The notes: generated from the sequence alone by a model not told the origin. A DNA stretch of 64,000 nucleotides from Acinetobacter baumannii (GCF_016508585.1 NZ_JADVOP010000023.1:1-64000), one strand, 5' to 3'; positions 43,775-52,827 are shown, counted from the stretch's first letter. Program-made: numbers and translations.

Positions 43775-44316
43775 CTAGCTGCAATCGATATGTAAGCCAT
43801 GTTGTCGGCAATGGATGCATTGAAACAGATAGCCTGTGAAATCACCTTCGATCATGAGGTGATCACGTATTAGCTGTGATAGATAGCCATTTTCTTCGAT
43901 ATCGGCTTTAACTTCATTCCAATCGGTTTGAGCATTTCAATATCAGCATAAGCGATAAACTGACGTGGCGCATTGCAATGCACGAGCCAAACTTCTTGTT
44001 GCCAACGATGACAACTTGGTGTTCATCTACAGATCTCATCTAAAAATTCAGGATTGATTTTTGGAAATGCATCATTTGGATTTGAAGACACTCCTTCAAT
44101 GCTGCAGTAATCATTGTATTCTCCAGCATATTTCTGTGCTGCTGCGCCGTTGGCAATACATCATGGACAGATATAGTCGGGTTCATCTACGCTATAGAAA
44201 GAACCTATGTACTTTAAATCACGTTGTTGATTGCAAATCGAACACCTACCGATTTGTTTTTCAAATAGATCAAGTCTGTATGCATTGGGATGATATTTAA
44301 ATTGAGGGTAATCCAT
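43775..44316 (-). pseudogene. CbrC-family (UPF0167) pseudogene
   Basis: The minus strand encodes a broken CbrC-like protein. It starts MDYPQFKYHPNAYRLDLFEK with CSIC, continues YIGSFYSVDEPDYICP, then hits TGA at 44161-44163 just where relatives have Trp (CPWC). CIANGAAAQKY and SIEGV follow, then a second TGA at 44023-44025 before TPSCHRWQQEVWLVHC. Near 43930-43942 the frame shifts, and the C terminus (WNEVKADIEENGYL ... GYLFQCIHC) continues in another frame to a TAG at 43775. Two nonsense codons and a frameshift in one gene point to a pseudogene. The family function is poorly known. Confidence 0.85.
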
Positions 44317-44359
44317 ATTTTTTTAATTCTTTTCTCTAAATGTTTTTACCGACCTAAGA

Positions 44360-45400
44360 CTAGCAATAAAATTCTACACGAAAACTTTCGATTAGTTCAG
44401 GTGGTACCCGTGTTGTCTGTCCATTGGTCCGCATAAATAATTCGCCTTTATAATATAAAGGACGATCGGACTTATTACACTTGAACACCAGTACTGTTTT
44501 TCCCTGGATCTGTATTTCTTCCAATGTCGTGTAAATATTTGAGATTTTATTGCTTTCATGTGCAAGCTTGTCTATCAAACTTCTTTTCATTAAATCAAGT
44601 GAATCATTAAAATGTTCGGCAAGTTCTTGTTCAACTCCCACTATTTTTAGATCGTCTGCTACACCAATAAATACATAACCATTTCGTGTATTCATAAAGG
44701 CAAAACAGGCTTTGACCCATTTATCAGATTTACGATTGGTCAGTAAATCTGTGGTACGTTCTTTAAATTCAACCCTTTGATTTTCACCAAGCTGTATCAA
44801 GTTCAAATAGAAGTCGGAATGAGCATTCTGTTGGTAATTTTTTAGAGTGTTTTTAATTTTTTCCAGTGATTTGTAGGCAGTTACAGTTTCGAGATTATGA
44901 ATGTCCTGCCACTGATAAATAAGTTTGGTTTTCAACTCAGTGAGCACTTTGGGATCTGCAATATATTCGAAACTTGCACTAAGCTGCTGTAAAATTTCTC
45001 TATAAATCTCATGACTTGAAACAGGAATGGAAATTTTATTAAAAGTATCTCTGATTTTTTCCAATTTTTTATGCACTTCAAACGGGTCTTGATAAAAACT
45101 TAAATATTTTAATTCATTTAAAATGTGTTCATACGGGCGATGAAAGGAGCTTGGAAAAAGTTGTTTGGGCGGGATATGAATATATTTTTCAATCTGTTGA
45201 AAATAATGTCTAAGTGTTGGATATTTTAAAGCTTGATAAATGTTGATTTCAAACTTATCAGAAAAGGGGGTAGTGGTGTAAGCTTGAAAAAATAGTAAAG
45301 TTTGGATCTCTTTGTATTTATTGGGGTAATCATGCCAATGAGTTTCTAGAAACTCATTAAAATTCTTAAACTTATTGGTGATATACATGTTCAAATCCAT
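44360..45400 (-). CDS. AlbA_2 (Schlafen-type) domain protein
   Basis: A 346-residue protein. The C-terminal 140 residues form an AlbA_2/divergent AAA-4 nucleic-acid-binding domain: GENQRVEFKERTTDLL, then ACFAFMNTRNGYVFIGVADDLKIVGVE, and the end GELFMRTNGQTTRVPPE. The first 200 residues are helical and unlike anything I know. AlbA_2 domains occur in Schlafen proteins, in stand-alone regulators and in some anti-phage genes. AAGGTG lies five bases ahead of the ATG. The neighbours are a pseudogene and unknown genes. Confidence 0.75.
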   Translation of the reverse strand: MDLNMYITNKFKNFNEFLETHWHDYPNKYKEIQTLLFFQAYTTTPFSDKFEINIYQALKYPTLRHYFQQIEKYIHIPPKQLFPSSFHRPYEHILNELKYLSFYQDPFEVHKKLEKIRDTFNKISIPVSSHEIYREILQQLSASFEYIADPKVLTELKTKLIYQWQDIHNLETVTAYKSLEKIKNTLKNYQQNAHSDFYLNLIQLGENQRVEFKERTTDLLTNRKSDKWVKACFAFMNTRNGYVFIGVADDLKIVGVEQELAEHFNDSLDLMKRSLIDKLAHESNKISNIYTTLEEIQIQGKTVLVFKCNKSDRPLYYKGELFMRTNGQTTRVPPELIESFRVEFYC

Positions 45401-45599
45401 AGCAACACCTTTTATCCTCTATCATTTGGTGTTCGGTATTTACAACAAATATGTCATCAGACTATTTATATATACTTATATATAAGTGAAATAGGGCAGG
45501 AAATAAAGTGTAATGATTTAAATCGTATATTTAAAGTTGTTAGAAAATATAACAAATATTTCAATTTGATGAATAAACACTGAGTGCGGTGTTGGATAT

Positions 45600-46238
45600 T
45601 TAAGGGGCGATTTTTGGTATAGCCAAACTTGGATTCACAATAAATGACTCTAAACGAGCTTTTAAGGATGTTGCCCGCTCAGGTACATAAGGAAGAGCAA
45701 CTTCTGCTAGTTTTTTCACGAGTTCTAAATTACCAGCTGCGCCTGAGACATAGCATAAAGTACACATTTCACTTGGATGTACGGGTTTTTGGATTGCCAA
45801 AGTTACTTTTTTGATGAAATCTTCAGGCCATTGCGCCATTTCTCCAAAAAAAAGCTGACTCTGACGATCCCATTCAGAAACTAAAAATTCAACCATTTGT
45901 GCTGCATCTTGCGCTGACTGTGTATATGACCAATCACTGTCATAATCATTCATCAAGCCTGAAAGAATTGAACCACGCCACGCGCAATCATAATCACGCA
46001 TTTTCTCAATCTCTAAACCTTTGCCGGTACAGCCCATTACATATTCACCCAATGAAATGAGATGTATGCCTAGATTAATTTGAAAGCAATGCCTTTTTTT
46101 GAAATGCTGAATATCTACAATTCGAATCACTTCACCATCCACTTGCCAAAATACATCAGCTTTTTGGGTAAAACCCTGTGCTTTTAAAAGCGGATAGAAT
46201 TGGGTGCGTAACTGTTTGGAAATAAATTTTTTATCCAT
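45600..46238 (-). CDS. DUF4304-like protein
   Basis: A 212-residue protein whose start (MDKKFISKQLRTQFYPLLKAQGFTQKADVFWQ, then INLGIHLI) resembles the DUF4304 family, of unknown function and sometimes found in toxin-immunity neighbourhoods. The middle has DCAWRGSILSGLMNDYDSDWSY. The frame opens at a GTG at 46250, but the ATG at 46238 has GGTGAT ahead of it. It may be co-transcribed with the two genes upstream of it (gaps of 27 and 41 bases). Confidence 0.6.
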   Translation of the reverse strand: MDKKFISKQLRTQFYPLLKAQGFTQKADVFWQVDGEVIRIVDIQHFKKRHCFQINLGIHLISLGEYVMGCTGKGLEIEKMRDYDCAWRGSILSGLMNDYDSDWSYTQSAQDAAQMVEFLVSEWDRQSQLFFGEMAQWPEDFIKKVTLAIQKPVHPSEMCTLCYVSGAAGNLELVKKLAEVALPYVPERATSLKARLESFIVNPSLAIPKIAP

Positions 46239-46279
46239 ATCGAATATCACCCAATTTGAGTCGAACGGGTCAGAAAATG

Positions 46280-46963
46280 CTAACTTTGGACAACATAACC
46301 AAATAAACCCACTAGGCTTCCATTTGCGGTCAAGCCTAATGCCAGTCTAGGTAAGACACAACCTGTAATCACTGTTCCATGAGGATAGTCTTTGCGATCG
46401 ATCTGTTCCAACTGCATTGCGTCACCAATACGGATAAAGGCAGAATCAATAAAATCATTCTGCTGAGTAAACCATTCTTTCATTTTTTTCCAAGGTTCAA
46501 AGTAGCTTGGTGGCGATTCTTCACCATCTTGTTCAACTTCTTTCCACCACAAGGTTTTTGACGTCATTGGTTCTACAGTAATTGTTGCAAGTGGAAAAAT
46601 GGTGTTGGCGAATGACTGATAAATCAATTCAGGGGTAATCTTTTTAACAGGGACTTTTTGCTGATGCACAATATAGAAAGGGTGAAAATAATCACCGGAA
46701 TTTGATCCCATGCCCACTTCTACATTTGCCATAATCTTGGCGATTTCGGAACTGAGATTTTGGCATAATCCCAATTCATTTTGATCAATCGTGTGATTTG
46801 GGCTTGCTGGATATTTTGTAATTGTTCCATCATTATAGACTTGGGTAAAACGCGAAAGAATATTGTTTGGCCATTCATCGTGGTCTGAACCAACATCATG
46901 GTTCTGCATGCATGGTGATAATACCGTTAATTTCTCAGGATCGAGTGCAAGTGCCATATTCAT
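46280..46963 (-). CDS. Protein of unknown function
   Basis: A 227-residue soluble protein with no signal peptide or membrane helix. It has a Trp-rich middle (SKTLWWKEVEQDGEESPPSYFEPWKKMKEWF) and a hydrophobic, Gly-rich C terminus (ALGLTANGSLVGLFGYVVQS). I recognise no domain. It lies 27 bases after a secreted-protein gene and before the DUF4304-like gene on the same strand. Confidence 0.55.
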   Translation of the reverse strand: MNMALALDPEKLTVLSPCMQNHDVGSDHDEWPNNILSRFTQVYNDGTITKYPASPNHTIDQNELGLCQNLSSEIAKIMANVEVGMGSNSGDYFHPFYIVHQQKVPVKKITPELIYQSFANTIFPLATITVEPMTSKTLWWKEVEQDGEESPPSYFEPWKKMKEWFTQQNDFIDSAFIRIGDAMQLEQIDRKDYPHGTVITGCVLPRLALGLTANGSLVGLFGYVVQS

Positions 46964-46990
46964 TATTTTTTCCCGATCATATTTTAATTG

Positions 46991-47641
46991 CTAATCATAG
47001 AGACGATATATCCCGCTAAAACGCTCACAACCTTTTTGTTGTGTAGAAACAGATAAAATTGCTTTTTGAAAGTTTAAAGTGTATTTACAGTCATGTTCAT
47101 TGTCTAAGATTTCATTCTTTTTTTCTGGAGTCGTGTAAGCCAACAATGAAATTGTTTGGGCTTCTTTACGGTTGTTCGGATTTCGGTATGCAATGCCCTC
47201 TACTTTAATACGATCCTTGCTCAACTGATGGATTTGTAAATGAATCGGCTGTTCTGCAATTTTACCATGTTGGTATTTAATAAAGTGCTGAGTGAGGCTT
47301 TGATTCATGGATGTGTAAAAATTTAAATCTTCAAGACGAATATCGAACTGCTGTTTGAAACAATCTGAAGTTTTACATTGGCGTAAACGGTTAAGCCAAA
47401 GATGGTGGGTATCATTTATCAAACGTACTGGTGCATCTGTGACTAGATAGGTGGTGAGGTAACTTTCATTGAGTTGTTCACGAAGTTCTTTGTATTGTGG
47501 ACTACACAGTTTCTTGAATAAAGCAGCGTCTTGATGTTTACAGTCTACAGGGAGTGCATAAACAGCAGACGTGCTGATACAGCTCAAAATGAGACCAGAC
47601 AAGAGCGTTTTAATTTGATTAAATTCTGTATTCAACAGCAT
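46991..47641 (-). CDS. Secreted protein with LprI-like N-terminal region
   Basis: A 216-residue protein with a signal peptide ending near AVYA-LPVDC. The mature N terminus has the cysteine and aromatic pattern of LprI-like (DUF1311) domains: C-x6-LFKKLC, LREQLNESY, LWLNRLRQC, SDCFKQQFDIRLEDL. LprI-type proteins include lysozyme inhibitors. The C-terminal half is unrecognised and has two further Cys. The expected location is the periplasm. It leads the three-gene run 47641-45600. Confidence 0.6.
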   Translation of the reverse strand: MLLNTEFNQIKTLLSGLILSCISTSAVYALPVDCKHQDAALFKKLCSPQYKELREQLNESYLTTYLVTDAPVRLINDTHHLWLNRLRQCKTSDCFKQQFDIRLEDLNFYTSMNQSLTQHFIKYQHGKIAEQPIHLQIHQLSKDRIKVEGIAYRNPNNRKEAQTISLLAYTTPEKKNEILDNEHDCKYTLNFQKAILSVSTQQKGCERFSGIYRLYD

Positions 47642-47743
47642 GATCGCTTATACTTTCACAATGTTTGCATACGTACTATAGCGAAAGAGAAAGTACGAAT
47701 ACAAGATTTTTAAAACTTAAAAACTGCATAAAGGGAGTTGAAA

Positions 47744-48238
47744 ATGAGCGTACCGATTCGTATAGGGCAAGGAATGGATGTGCACGCCTTTGAAGAAGGT
47801 AACTTTGTCACTTTGGCAGGTATTCAAATTCCTCATTCTCATGGCTTAAAAGCACATTCAGATGGTGATGTTGTGTTGCATGCGCTGTGTGATGCTTTAT
47901 TAGGGGCATTGGCGTTGGGTGATATTGGTCAGCATTTTCCTGATACAGATCCTGAATTTAAAGGTGCTGATAGTCGTAAACTATTAAAACATGTCTATCA
48001 GTTAGTTTTAGATCGTGGCTATGTGTTGAACAATGCGGATATTACAGTGGCTTGTGAACGTCCAAAATTAGCCAAGCATAATTTGGAAATGCGCCAGAGT
48101 ATTGCAGATGTACTGGATGTTGAAATCACGCAGATTAGCATTAAAGCAACCACGACAGAAAAGTTAGGTTTTACAGGACGTCAGGAAGGAATATTGTCAA
48201 CAGCAACAGTTTTGATTTCACATCAAACCCATATATAA
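47744..48238 (+). CDS. ispF: 2-C-methyl-D-erythritol 2,4-cyclodiphosphate synthase
   Basis: A 164-residue MEP-pathway enzyme that makes the cyclodiphosphate. The metal site is in GQGMDVHAF and [40 protein letters not shown] and [14 protein letters not shown] complete the family pattern. The start ATG at 47744 has AAGGGAG six bases ahead (an in-frame TTG lies at 47738). Unusually for the group it is not beside ispD, which lies near 21.5 kb. Confidence 0.95.
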   Translation: MSVPIRIGQGMDVHAFEEGNFVTLAGIQIPHSHGLKAHSDGDVVLHALCDALLGALALGDIGQHFPDTDPEFKGADSRKLLKHVYQLVLDRGYVLNNADITVACERPKLAKHNLEMRQSIADVLDVEITQISIKATTTEKLGFTGRQEGILSTATVLISHQTHI

Positions 48239-48297
48239 GACATCATAAGTGAATTCAGATGATTTTCTTTTAATGAGGATTTAAATACGGTAAGGGG

Positions 48298-48323
48298 GCA
48301 GGTATTCGGTATCTGCTCTTTTA
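48298..48323 (+). terminator. Terminator after ispF
   Basis: GCAGGTA and TATCTGC form a stem with loop TTCGG and one G-U pair, followed by TCTTTT. It stands 60 bases past the stop codon. Confidence 0.6.
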
Positions 48324-48504
48324 AGCTAGATATAGCGACAGCAATCCTTTCAGAGTGAATTCAACAGAATTATTCTCTATTTGCATATAACATGTGGCGA
48401 TAAAGATTGAGCAAATGACTGGTTTGTAACAGTTTAACGTTCAAAAGATAAAAATATAAAGTGCAAGATATGTGTAATTGGAGCGACTTTTTGAATTTTA
48501 GGTA

Positions 48505-48533
48505 CAAAAAAAGCCCTGTAAAGGGCTCTTTTT
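48505..48533 (-). terminator. Terminator after rpsT
   Basis: AGCCCT and AGGGCT form a hairpin with a 4-base loop and A/T runs on both sides, a few bases past the rpsT stop. Confidence 0.85.
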
Positions 48534-48544
48534 ACATGCATAAA

Positions 48545-48811
48545 TTAGTTAGCTAAAGCTTTAACTTGTGCATTTAAACGGCTCTTATGACGAGCAGCTT
48601 TGTTTTTATGGATGATACCTTTATCAGCCATACGGTCAATTACTGGAACCGCAGCTTTATAAGCTTCAGTTGCAGCAGCATATTCACCAGTAGCGATTGC
48701 AGCGATTGTGCGTTTGATATAAGTACGTACCATAGAACGCAAGCTTGCGTTGTGTTTGCGTGCTTTAACGTTTTGACGAGCACGTTTTTTTGCTTGAGCA
48801 GAGTTTGCCAC
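48545..48811 (-). CDS. rpsT: 30S ribosomal protein S20
   Basis: An 88-residue, very basic ribosomal protein: [34 protein letters not shown] and [24 protein letters not shown] are the family signature. S20 binds 16S rRNA early in 30S assembly. AGGAG precedes the start. About 210 bases of leader separate it from the divergent gene; in E. coli S20 controls its own translation, which may hold here too. Confidence 0.97.
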   Translation of the reverse strand: MANSAQAKKRARQNVKARKHNASLRSMVRTYIKRTIAAIATGEYAAATEAYKAAVPVIDRMADKGIIHKNKAARHKSRLNAQVKALAN

Positions 48812-49024
48812 TCGTGCACTCCTTGATTAGATTGGTCTGGGCGGGCTGAAATCACATCTGAAAACCAACATCAGAGGATTATCACCAGCCCGTAAACAAG
48901 TGCCATATTGTGATTAAACAGGTCGGCAAAGTCAAGTCTTGACATGCTTTGACAACATTTTTGTTGAAGAAAAATTTGAAATAAAACGTTAGATTAGTAG
49001 TAAATCAAGGAGATTGTTTAAAAA

Positions 49025-49687
49025 ATGACTAATTCGATAAAAAATGCGATTGTGATTGGAGCAACAGGTTTAGTCGGTCAATGTTTAATTGAGCAACTCA
49101 ATTCATTGACAGAATGCGAAAAAATTACGGTGGTTGTTCGCCGTCAAAATCCTGAATTTAATCTATACAAAAAAGTTGAGCAATTTGTTTTGGAGGATTT
49201 TCTGTTATTAAATGATCAAGATGTAAGTGGCTATAGCCATGCATTTAGCTGCTTGGGGACGACCATTAAAAAAGCGGGTTCCAAAGAAGCTTTTTACAAT
49301 ATTGATTTTGAAATTAATGCCCATTTTGCAGATTTATTTGAAACAACAGAAACACATTTGATTTTAGTCAGTGCTATGGGCGCGAACGCGAATGCGCCAA
49401 TTTTTTATAACAGAGTTAAGGGTGAGCTTGAGACCTATATTCAACAGCTAGATTTATATCGTTTTTCAATCATTCGTCCATCTTTGTTGTTGGGTGACAG
49501 AAATGAAAAGCGTTTTTTTGAGGATATTTCACAAAAGCTTTATAGAAAATTTTCACATTTAGTCCCCAACTCCTTTAAATATAAGCCAGTGACAGCACAG
49601 CAAGTGGCTCATACTATGGTCGAGGCTGCACAAACGCAAACTCATAAAGTTGAAATTTATGATAATTTACATATACAGAATGCCTAA
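49025..49687 (+). CDS. NAD(P)-binding Rossmann protein, HTATIP2-like
   Basis: A 220-residue atypical short-chain dehydrogenase. It begins with NAIVIGATGLVGQCLIEQL and contains FSCLGTTIKKAGSKEAFYNIDFE, HLILVSAMGANANAPIFYNRVKGELE and FSIIRPSLLLGDR, as in the HTATIP2/YbjT-like group of NmrA-type proteins. The catalytic Tyr-x3-Lys is present as YNRVK. Substrate is unknown. It lies 15 bases before rraA, so they are probably one transcript. Confidence 0.75.
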   Translation: MTNSIKNAIVIGATGLVGQCLIEQLNSLTECEKITVVVRRQNPEFNLYKKVEQFVLEDFLLLNDQDVSGYSHAFSCLGTTIKKAGSKEAFYNIDFEINAHFADLFETTETHLILVSAMGANANAPIFYNRVKGELETYIQQLDLYRFSIIRPSLLLGDRNEKRFFEDISQKLYRKFSHLVPNSFKYKPVTAQQVAHTMVEAAQTQTHKVEIYDNLHIQNA

Positions 49688-49702
49688 TTAGGGAGAAATA
49701 AC

Positions 49703-50215
49703 GTGACAACAGTACCTTTTGTAACCTGTGATTTACTCGATGACAATCCAGATAAAGAAATTCAAACGCTGATCCCTTCATTAGATGGCAAATTCTTTAA
49801 AAGCTATGGGGCACGCAAAAGTTTTGGTGGTCAAATCGTGACAGTGAAGTGTTTTGAAGATAACTCTCGTGTAAAAGAGCTATTGGCGACAGAGGGTGCT
49901 GGTAAAGTCCTGGTTGTGGATGGTGGGGCATCCATGCGCTGTGCATTAATGGGCGATATGATTGCTGAATCTGCTGTAAAACATCATTGGAATGGTGTCA
50001 TTATTTATGGCTGTGTTCGTGATGTGGACGCGCTTGCTGAACTTGATCTGGGTGTACATGCATTGGCTTCAATTCCACAAAAAAGTCATCGTAAAGGCAT
50101 AGGCGAAGTCGATATTCCTCTATATTTTGGCAATGTAAGCTTTAATTCTGGTGATTATGTTTATGCAGACAACAACGGAATTGTGGTTTCAAAAGAAAAA
50201 CTAGTGGATTTATAG
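49703..50215 (+). CDS. rraA: Ribonuclease E activity regulator RraA
   Basis: A 170-residue RraA-family protein, with FFKSYGARKSFGGQIVTVKCFEDN, VVDGGASMRCALMGD and IIYGCVRDVDAL. The acidic residue after RD-x2 that aldolases of this fold need is Ala here, which favours the RNase E inhibitor over a hydroxymethylglutarate aldolase. The start is GTG with GGGAG eight bases ahead. RraA binds RNase E and slows RNA decay. Confidence 0.88.
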   Translation: MTTVPFVTCDLLDDNPDKEIQTLIPSLDGKFFKSYGARKSFGGQIVTVKCFEDNSRVKELLATEGAGKVLVVDGGASMRCALMGDMIAESAVKHHWNGVIIYGCVRDVDALAELDLGVHALASIPQKSHRKGIGEVDIPLYFGNVSFNSGDYVYADNNGIVVSKEKLVDL

Positions 50216-50257
50216 GCACTTTATAAAAATGTAGAGTGACTGCTCGAGGGTAGCAAA

Positions 50258-51043
50258 ATGGTACATCATCAAATTAAAGTCGTACAAGCATTGGCTTCAA
50301 CGCTGACTGGAGGAGGACGAGGGGTTACTGGAACAGCATTTCCCAATCAACCTGAAAAGTCCTTAAAGCTTTATGAGTTTGAAGGTTGTCCATTTTGCCG
50401 CCGTGTCAGAGAAGTGATGACTACATTAAATCTGGATTACGAAGTTTATCCATGTCCTAAAGGGGGAACCAAATACCGTAAGATTGTCAAAGAAAATGGT
50501 GGAAAATTACGTTTTCCTTATTTTGTTGATGAAAACACTGGAACAGCCATGTATGAATCAGTGGCGATTATTGATTATTTATTCAAGCATTATGGAAAAA
50601 GCGGTAAAACACCAAAAAAATATGCACATTATCCCCGATATCCAGTGATTGCTTTGGCGGGAACAGTGATCAATGGCGCACGTGGCGTATGGGTAAACCC
50701 AAAAATTATTGATCGAGCTGCACCTGAAAAGCTGTTAAATTTATGGGGCTTTGAAGCAAGTCCATATACAAGAATTGTGCGTTGCGTATTAACAGAACTG
50801 GAAATTCCATTTGTATTTCATAATGTCGCTAAAGAGTGTTGGCAAGATCAGGGTCCTGCGGCTTTACGTTTAAAACCGGGTAAATATGTACCCCTCAAGG
50901 GTGGAAAGCGTGAAAAAATTGTTCCTGTGATGGGACGTGTCAAGCAAGATATTCAAGTGCCGTATTTGGAGGACCCAAATACGGGAGCAAAACTGTTTGA
51001 ATCAGAATCTATCGTCAATTATCTGCAAAAACAGTATGGCTAA
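50258..51043 (+). CDS. Protein with two glutathione-S-transferase N-terminal domains
   Basis: A 261-residue protein with two thioredoxin-fold GST_N domains in tandem and no helical GST C-terminal domain. The first starts LKLYEFEGCPFCRRVREVM near residue 36 with an intact CPFC. The second starts LLNLWGFEASPYTRIVRCVL near residue 164 and has lost both active-site cysteines (ASPYTR). Each ends with ESVAIIDYL or ESESIVNYL, the glutathione-gamma-Glu motif. It could be a glutaredoxin-like reductase. GAGGG precedes the start. Confidence 0.8.
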   Translation: MVHHQIKVVQALASTLTGGGRGVTGTAFPNQPEKSLKLYEFEGCPFCRRVREVMTTLNLDYEVYPCPKGGTKYRKIVKENGGKLRFPYFVDENTGTAMYESVAIIDYLFKHYGKSGKTPKKYAHYPRYPVIALAGTVINGARGVWVNPKIIDRAAPEKLLNLWGFEASPYTRIVRCVLTELEIPFVFHNVAKECWQDQGPAALRLKPGKYVPLKGGKREKIVPVMGRVKQDIQVPYLEDPNTGAKLFESESIVNYLQKQYG

Positions 51044-51055
51044 TTCAAATATATC

Positions 51056-51079
51056 AAAGCGCCTTTTCTAAGGTGCTTT
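51056..51079 (+). terminator. Hairpin after the double GST_N gene
   Basis: AAAGCGCCTT and AAGGTGCTTT pair around TTCT. It has no long T-run. It covers the TTG at 51078, which argues against that codon as a start for the next gene. Confidence 0.55.
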
Positions 51080-51095
51080 GTACAAAGAGATCAAT

Positions 51096-51578
51096 GTGGG
51101 TATAGCTGAAAATTATATTGAATATAAAAATCATGTCAGTGCATTGGAAAATGATGCTCACTATAAAAAGCAGGTTTTGAGAATTCAACAGATTGTTTAC
51201 CAGCGTCAGTTGGTATCCTGTATGAATGATTCAACATGGATCAAGCTTCTTGACGCCATAAACGGTTTAGATTTTCCACCAGCTTTTATGGCTAAACTGC
51301 TAAAAGATCCAATTGATCAACACGCTGAAACACAGTTCTTAAATACCGTTCCGTGGTACTTTGGTGATTGGCAACCCTTTTATCAGGAAGGCATACCGAT
51401 TTTTATCAGTATTGAGTATTTGATCGTAAAACCGATGTTAATTGAACATCAAGGACGTTTAATTGCTGCCAAAATTTTAGATCAGACGGATCGATTTCGA
51501 AATGTGTTAAAGCGTTTGAATGTGATGTATCAGGAATATGAACCCAATGGCGGTTTTAAGATTTATGGGTACAGATAG
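51096..51578 (+). CDS. Protein of unknown function, possibly DUF6678-like
   Basis: A protein of about 160 residues with no signal peptide. The core WIKLLDAINGLDFPPAFMAKLL and the WYFGDWQPFY segment recall the DUF6678 family, but I am not sure. The frame opens at a TTG (51078) lying inside a hairpin stem; I chose the GTG at 51096, with AGAG ahead of it, as more likely. No ATG is available near the N terminus. Confidence 0.5.
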   Translation: MGIAENYIEYKNHVSALENDAHYKKQVLRIQQIVYQRQLVSCMNDSTWIKLLDAINGLDFPPAFMAKLLKDPIDQHAETQFLNTVPWYFGDWQPFYQEGIPIFISIEYLIVKPMLIEHQGRLIAAKILDQTDRFRNVLKRLNVMYQEYEPNGGFKIYGYR

Positions 51579-51773
51579 GAAAACATTATTTATGGATAAG
51601 TCTCTTATCTCCTAAGTGTGTTGATTATGTATTTTAAAATATACCGAATCAGGATTTTGTTGCCGCTTAAACGATCGATACTAGAGAAAATTATTATAAT
51701 TACGCGGATAAAACTTAAGCTTAAAAACAGTCTATGTTAGATTGTAACCAATAAAATATACTTGAGAACTGGA

Positions 51774-52715
51774 ATGACTTTAACTCGAATTCAACCTGTG
51801 ATAAATCGCCCAGGAGAAAATGCCTTATTTATTGTATTAGGTTTAAAACAAGGGACTGAAGTTGTCGATACGGTGATTGATTTCGCAGCTAACTTTTCTG
51901 CATTCACACGCAGTTTGAGCAACCGTTATCCTGATGAACAATTCAGTGCTGTATTGGGCTTTGGTGCACGTGCTTGGGATTGTTTATTTCCAAATCAACC
52001 TAAGCCACAAGAATTAGAGACATTTAAAGAAATACAAGGACCTAAATATACCGCAGTATCAACTGATGGCGATTTGTTCTTCCATATCCGCGCAAATCGC
52101 CAAGCCTTATGCTTTGAACTGGCAGACATCATCAATACTCAATTAAAAGAGGTGAGTTATCCGATTGATGAAGTGAATGGTTTTCGATATTTCGACGGTC
52201 GTGCGATTATTGGCTTTGTGGATGGTACTGAGAATCCTGAAACGGAAATTGCTGCAGAATATGCTTTAGTGGGTGATGAAGACCCCCTATTTAAAGGTGG
52301 CAGTTATGCCTTCATTCAAAAATATATGCACGATATGGATAAGTGGCGTGAGTTAAGTGATGAAGAACAAGAAAAAGTGATTGGACGGAAAAAGTTTAAT
52401 GACGTTGAATTGGGAGATGATGTCAAGCCGAAAACGGCACACAATGTGGTTAGTAAAGCACATGATGATCAAGGCAATGAATTAAAAATCATGCGTGCCA
52501 ATATGCCTTTTTCCAATCCATCAAAGAACGAATATGGTACTTTCTTTATTGGCTACGCCCGTAAGTTTAGTGTCACGCGTCAAATGTTGGAGCATATGTT
52601 TCAAGGAGATGATGAAGGAAACTTAGATCGTCTGCTTGATTTTAGTACGGCTGTGACAGGAACATTATTCTTCGTGCCTACTGTAGATTTCTTGGATAAC
52701 CTGGGTGATGAATAA
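51774..52715 (+). CDS. Dye-decolourising (Dyp-type) peroxidase
   Basis: A 313-residue haem peroxidase of the Dyp family. The GxxDG motif with the distal Asp is GFVDGTENP; the distal Arg is probably the one in KIMRANMPF; GTFFIGYARKFSVTRQMLEHMF is the usual C-terminal block. The proximal His is likely in KPKTAHNVV. There is no signal peptide, and no encapsulin gene lies next to it. The frame opens at a TTG 12 bases upstream; the ATG at 51774 gives the family N terminus. Confidence 0.88.
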   Translation: MTLTRIQPVINRPGENALFIVLGLKQGTEVVDTVIDFAANFSAFTRSLSNRYPDEQFSAVLGFGARAWDCLFPNQPKPQELETFKEIQGPKYTAVSTDGDLFFHIRANRQALCFELADIINTQLKEVSYPIDEVNGFRYFDGRAIIGFVDGTENPETEIAAEYALVGDEDPLFKGGSYAFIQKYMHDMDKWRELSDEEQEKVIGRKKFNDVELGDDVKPKTAHNVVSKAHDDQGNELKIMRANMPFSNPSKNEYGTFFIGYARKFSVTRQMLEHMFQGDDEGNLDRLLDFSTAVTGTLFFVPTVDFLDNLGDE

Positions 52716-52737
52716 ATCATCAGGTTGTATGAGCGAT

Positions 52738-52762
52738 AAAAGGGCGTAAAAACGTCCTTTTT
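52738..52762 (+). terminator. Terminator after the Dyp peroxidase gene
   Basis: AAAAGGGCGT and ACGTCCTTTTT form a hairpin with a tetra-A-type loop, followed by Ts. One G-T wobble is in the stem. Confidence 0.8.
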
Positions 52763-52827
52763 ACAGCGATGTTTAGCTTAATTTGTTAAGATATGGTCTT
52801 CTATTGTTTACTGGTTGAGTTTTAAAC

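Noticed and set aside
44061-44300. A 79-codon plus-strand frame
   Set aside because: It lies opposite the CbrC-family pseudogene and is a shadow of it.
43775-44316. UGA recoding (for example as Trp) in the CbrC-like gene
   Set aside because: A frameshift further on also breaks the gene, and other genes in the window use TGG for Trp, so decay is simpler.
49703-50215. Hydroxymethylglutarate-type aldolase in place of RraA
   Set aside because: The acidic residue of the aldolase motif after RD-x2 is Ala here, as expected for RraA proteins.
51774-52715. Encapsulin cargo system around the Dyp peroxidase
   Set aside because: No encapsulin shell gene lies next to it, and the C terminus shows no clear cargo-loading tail.
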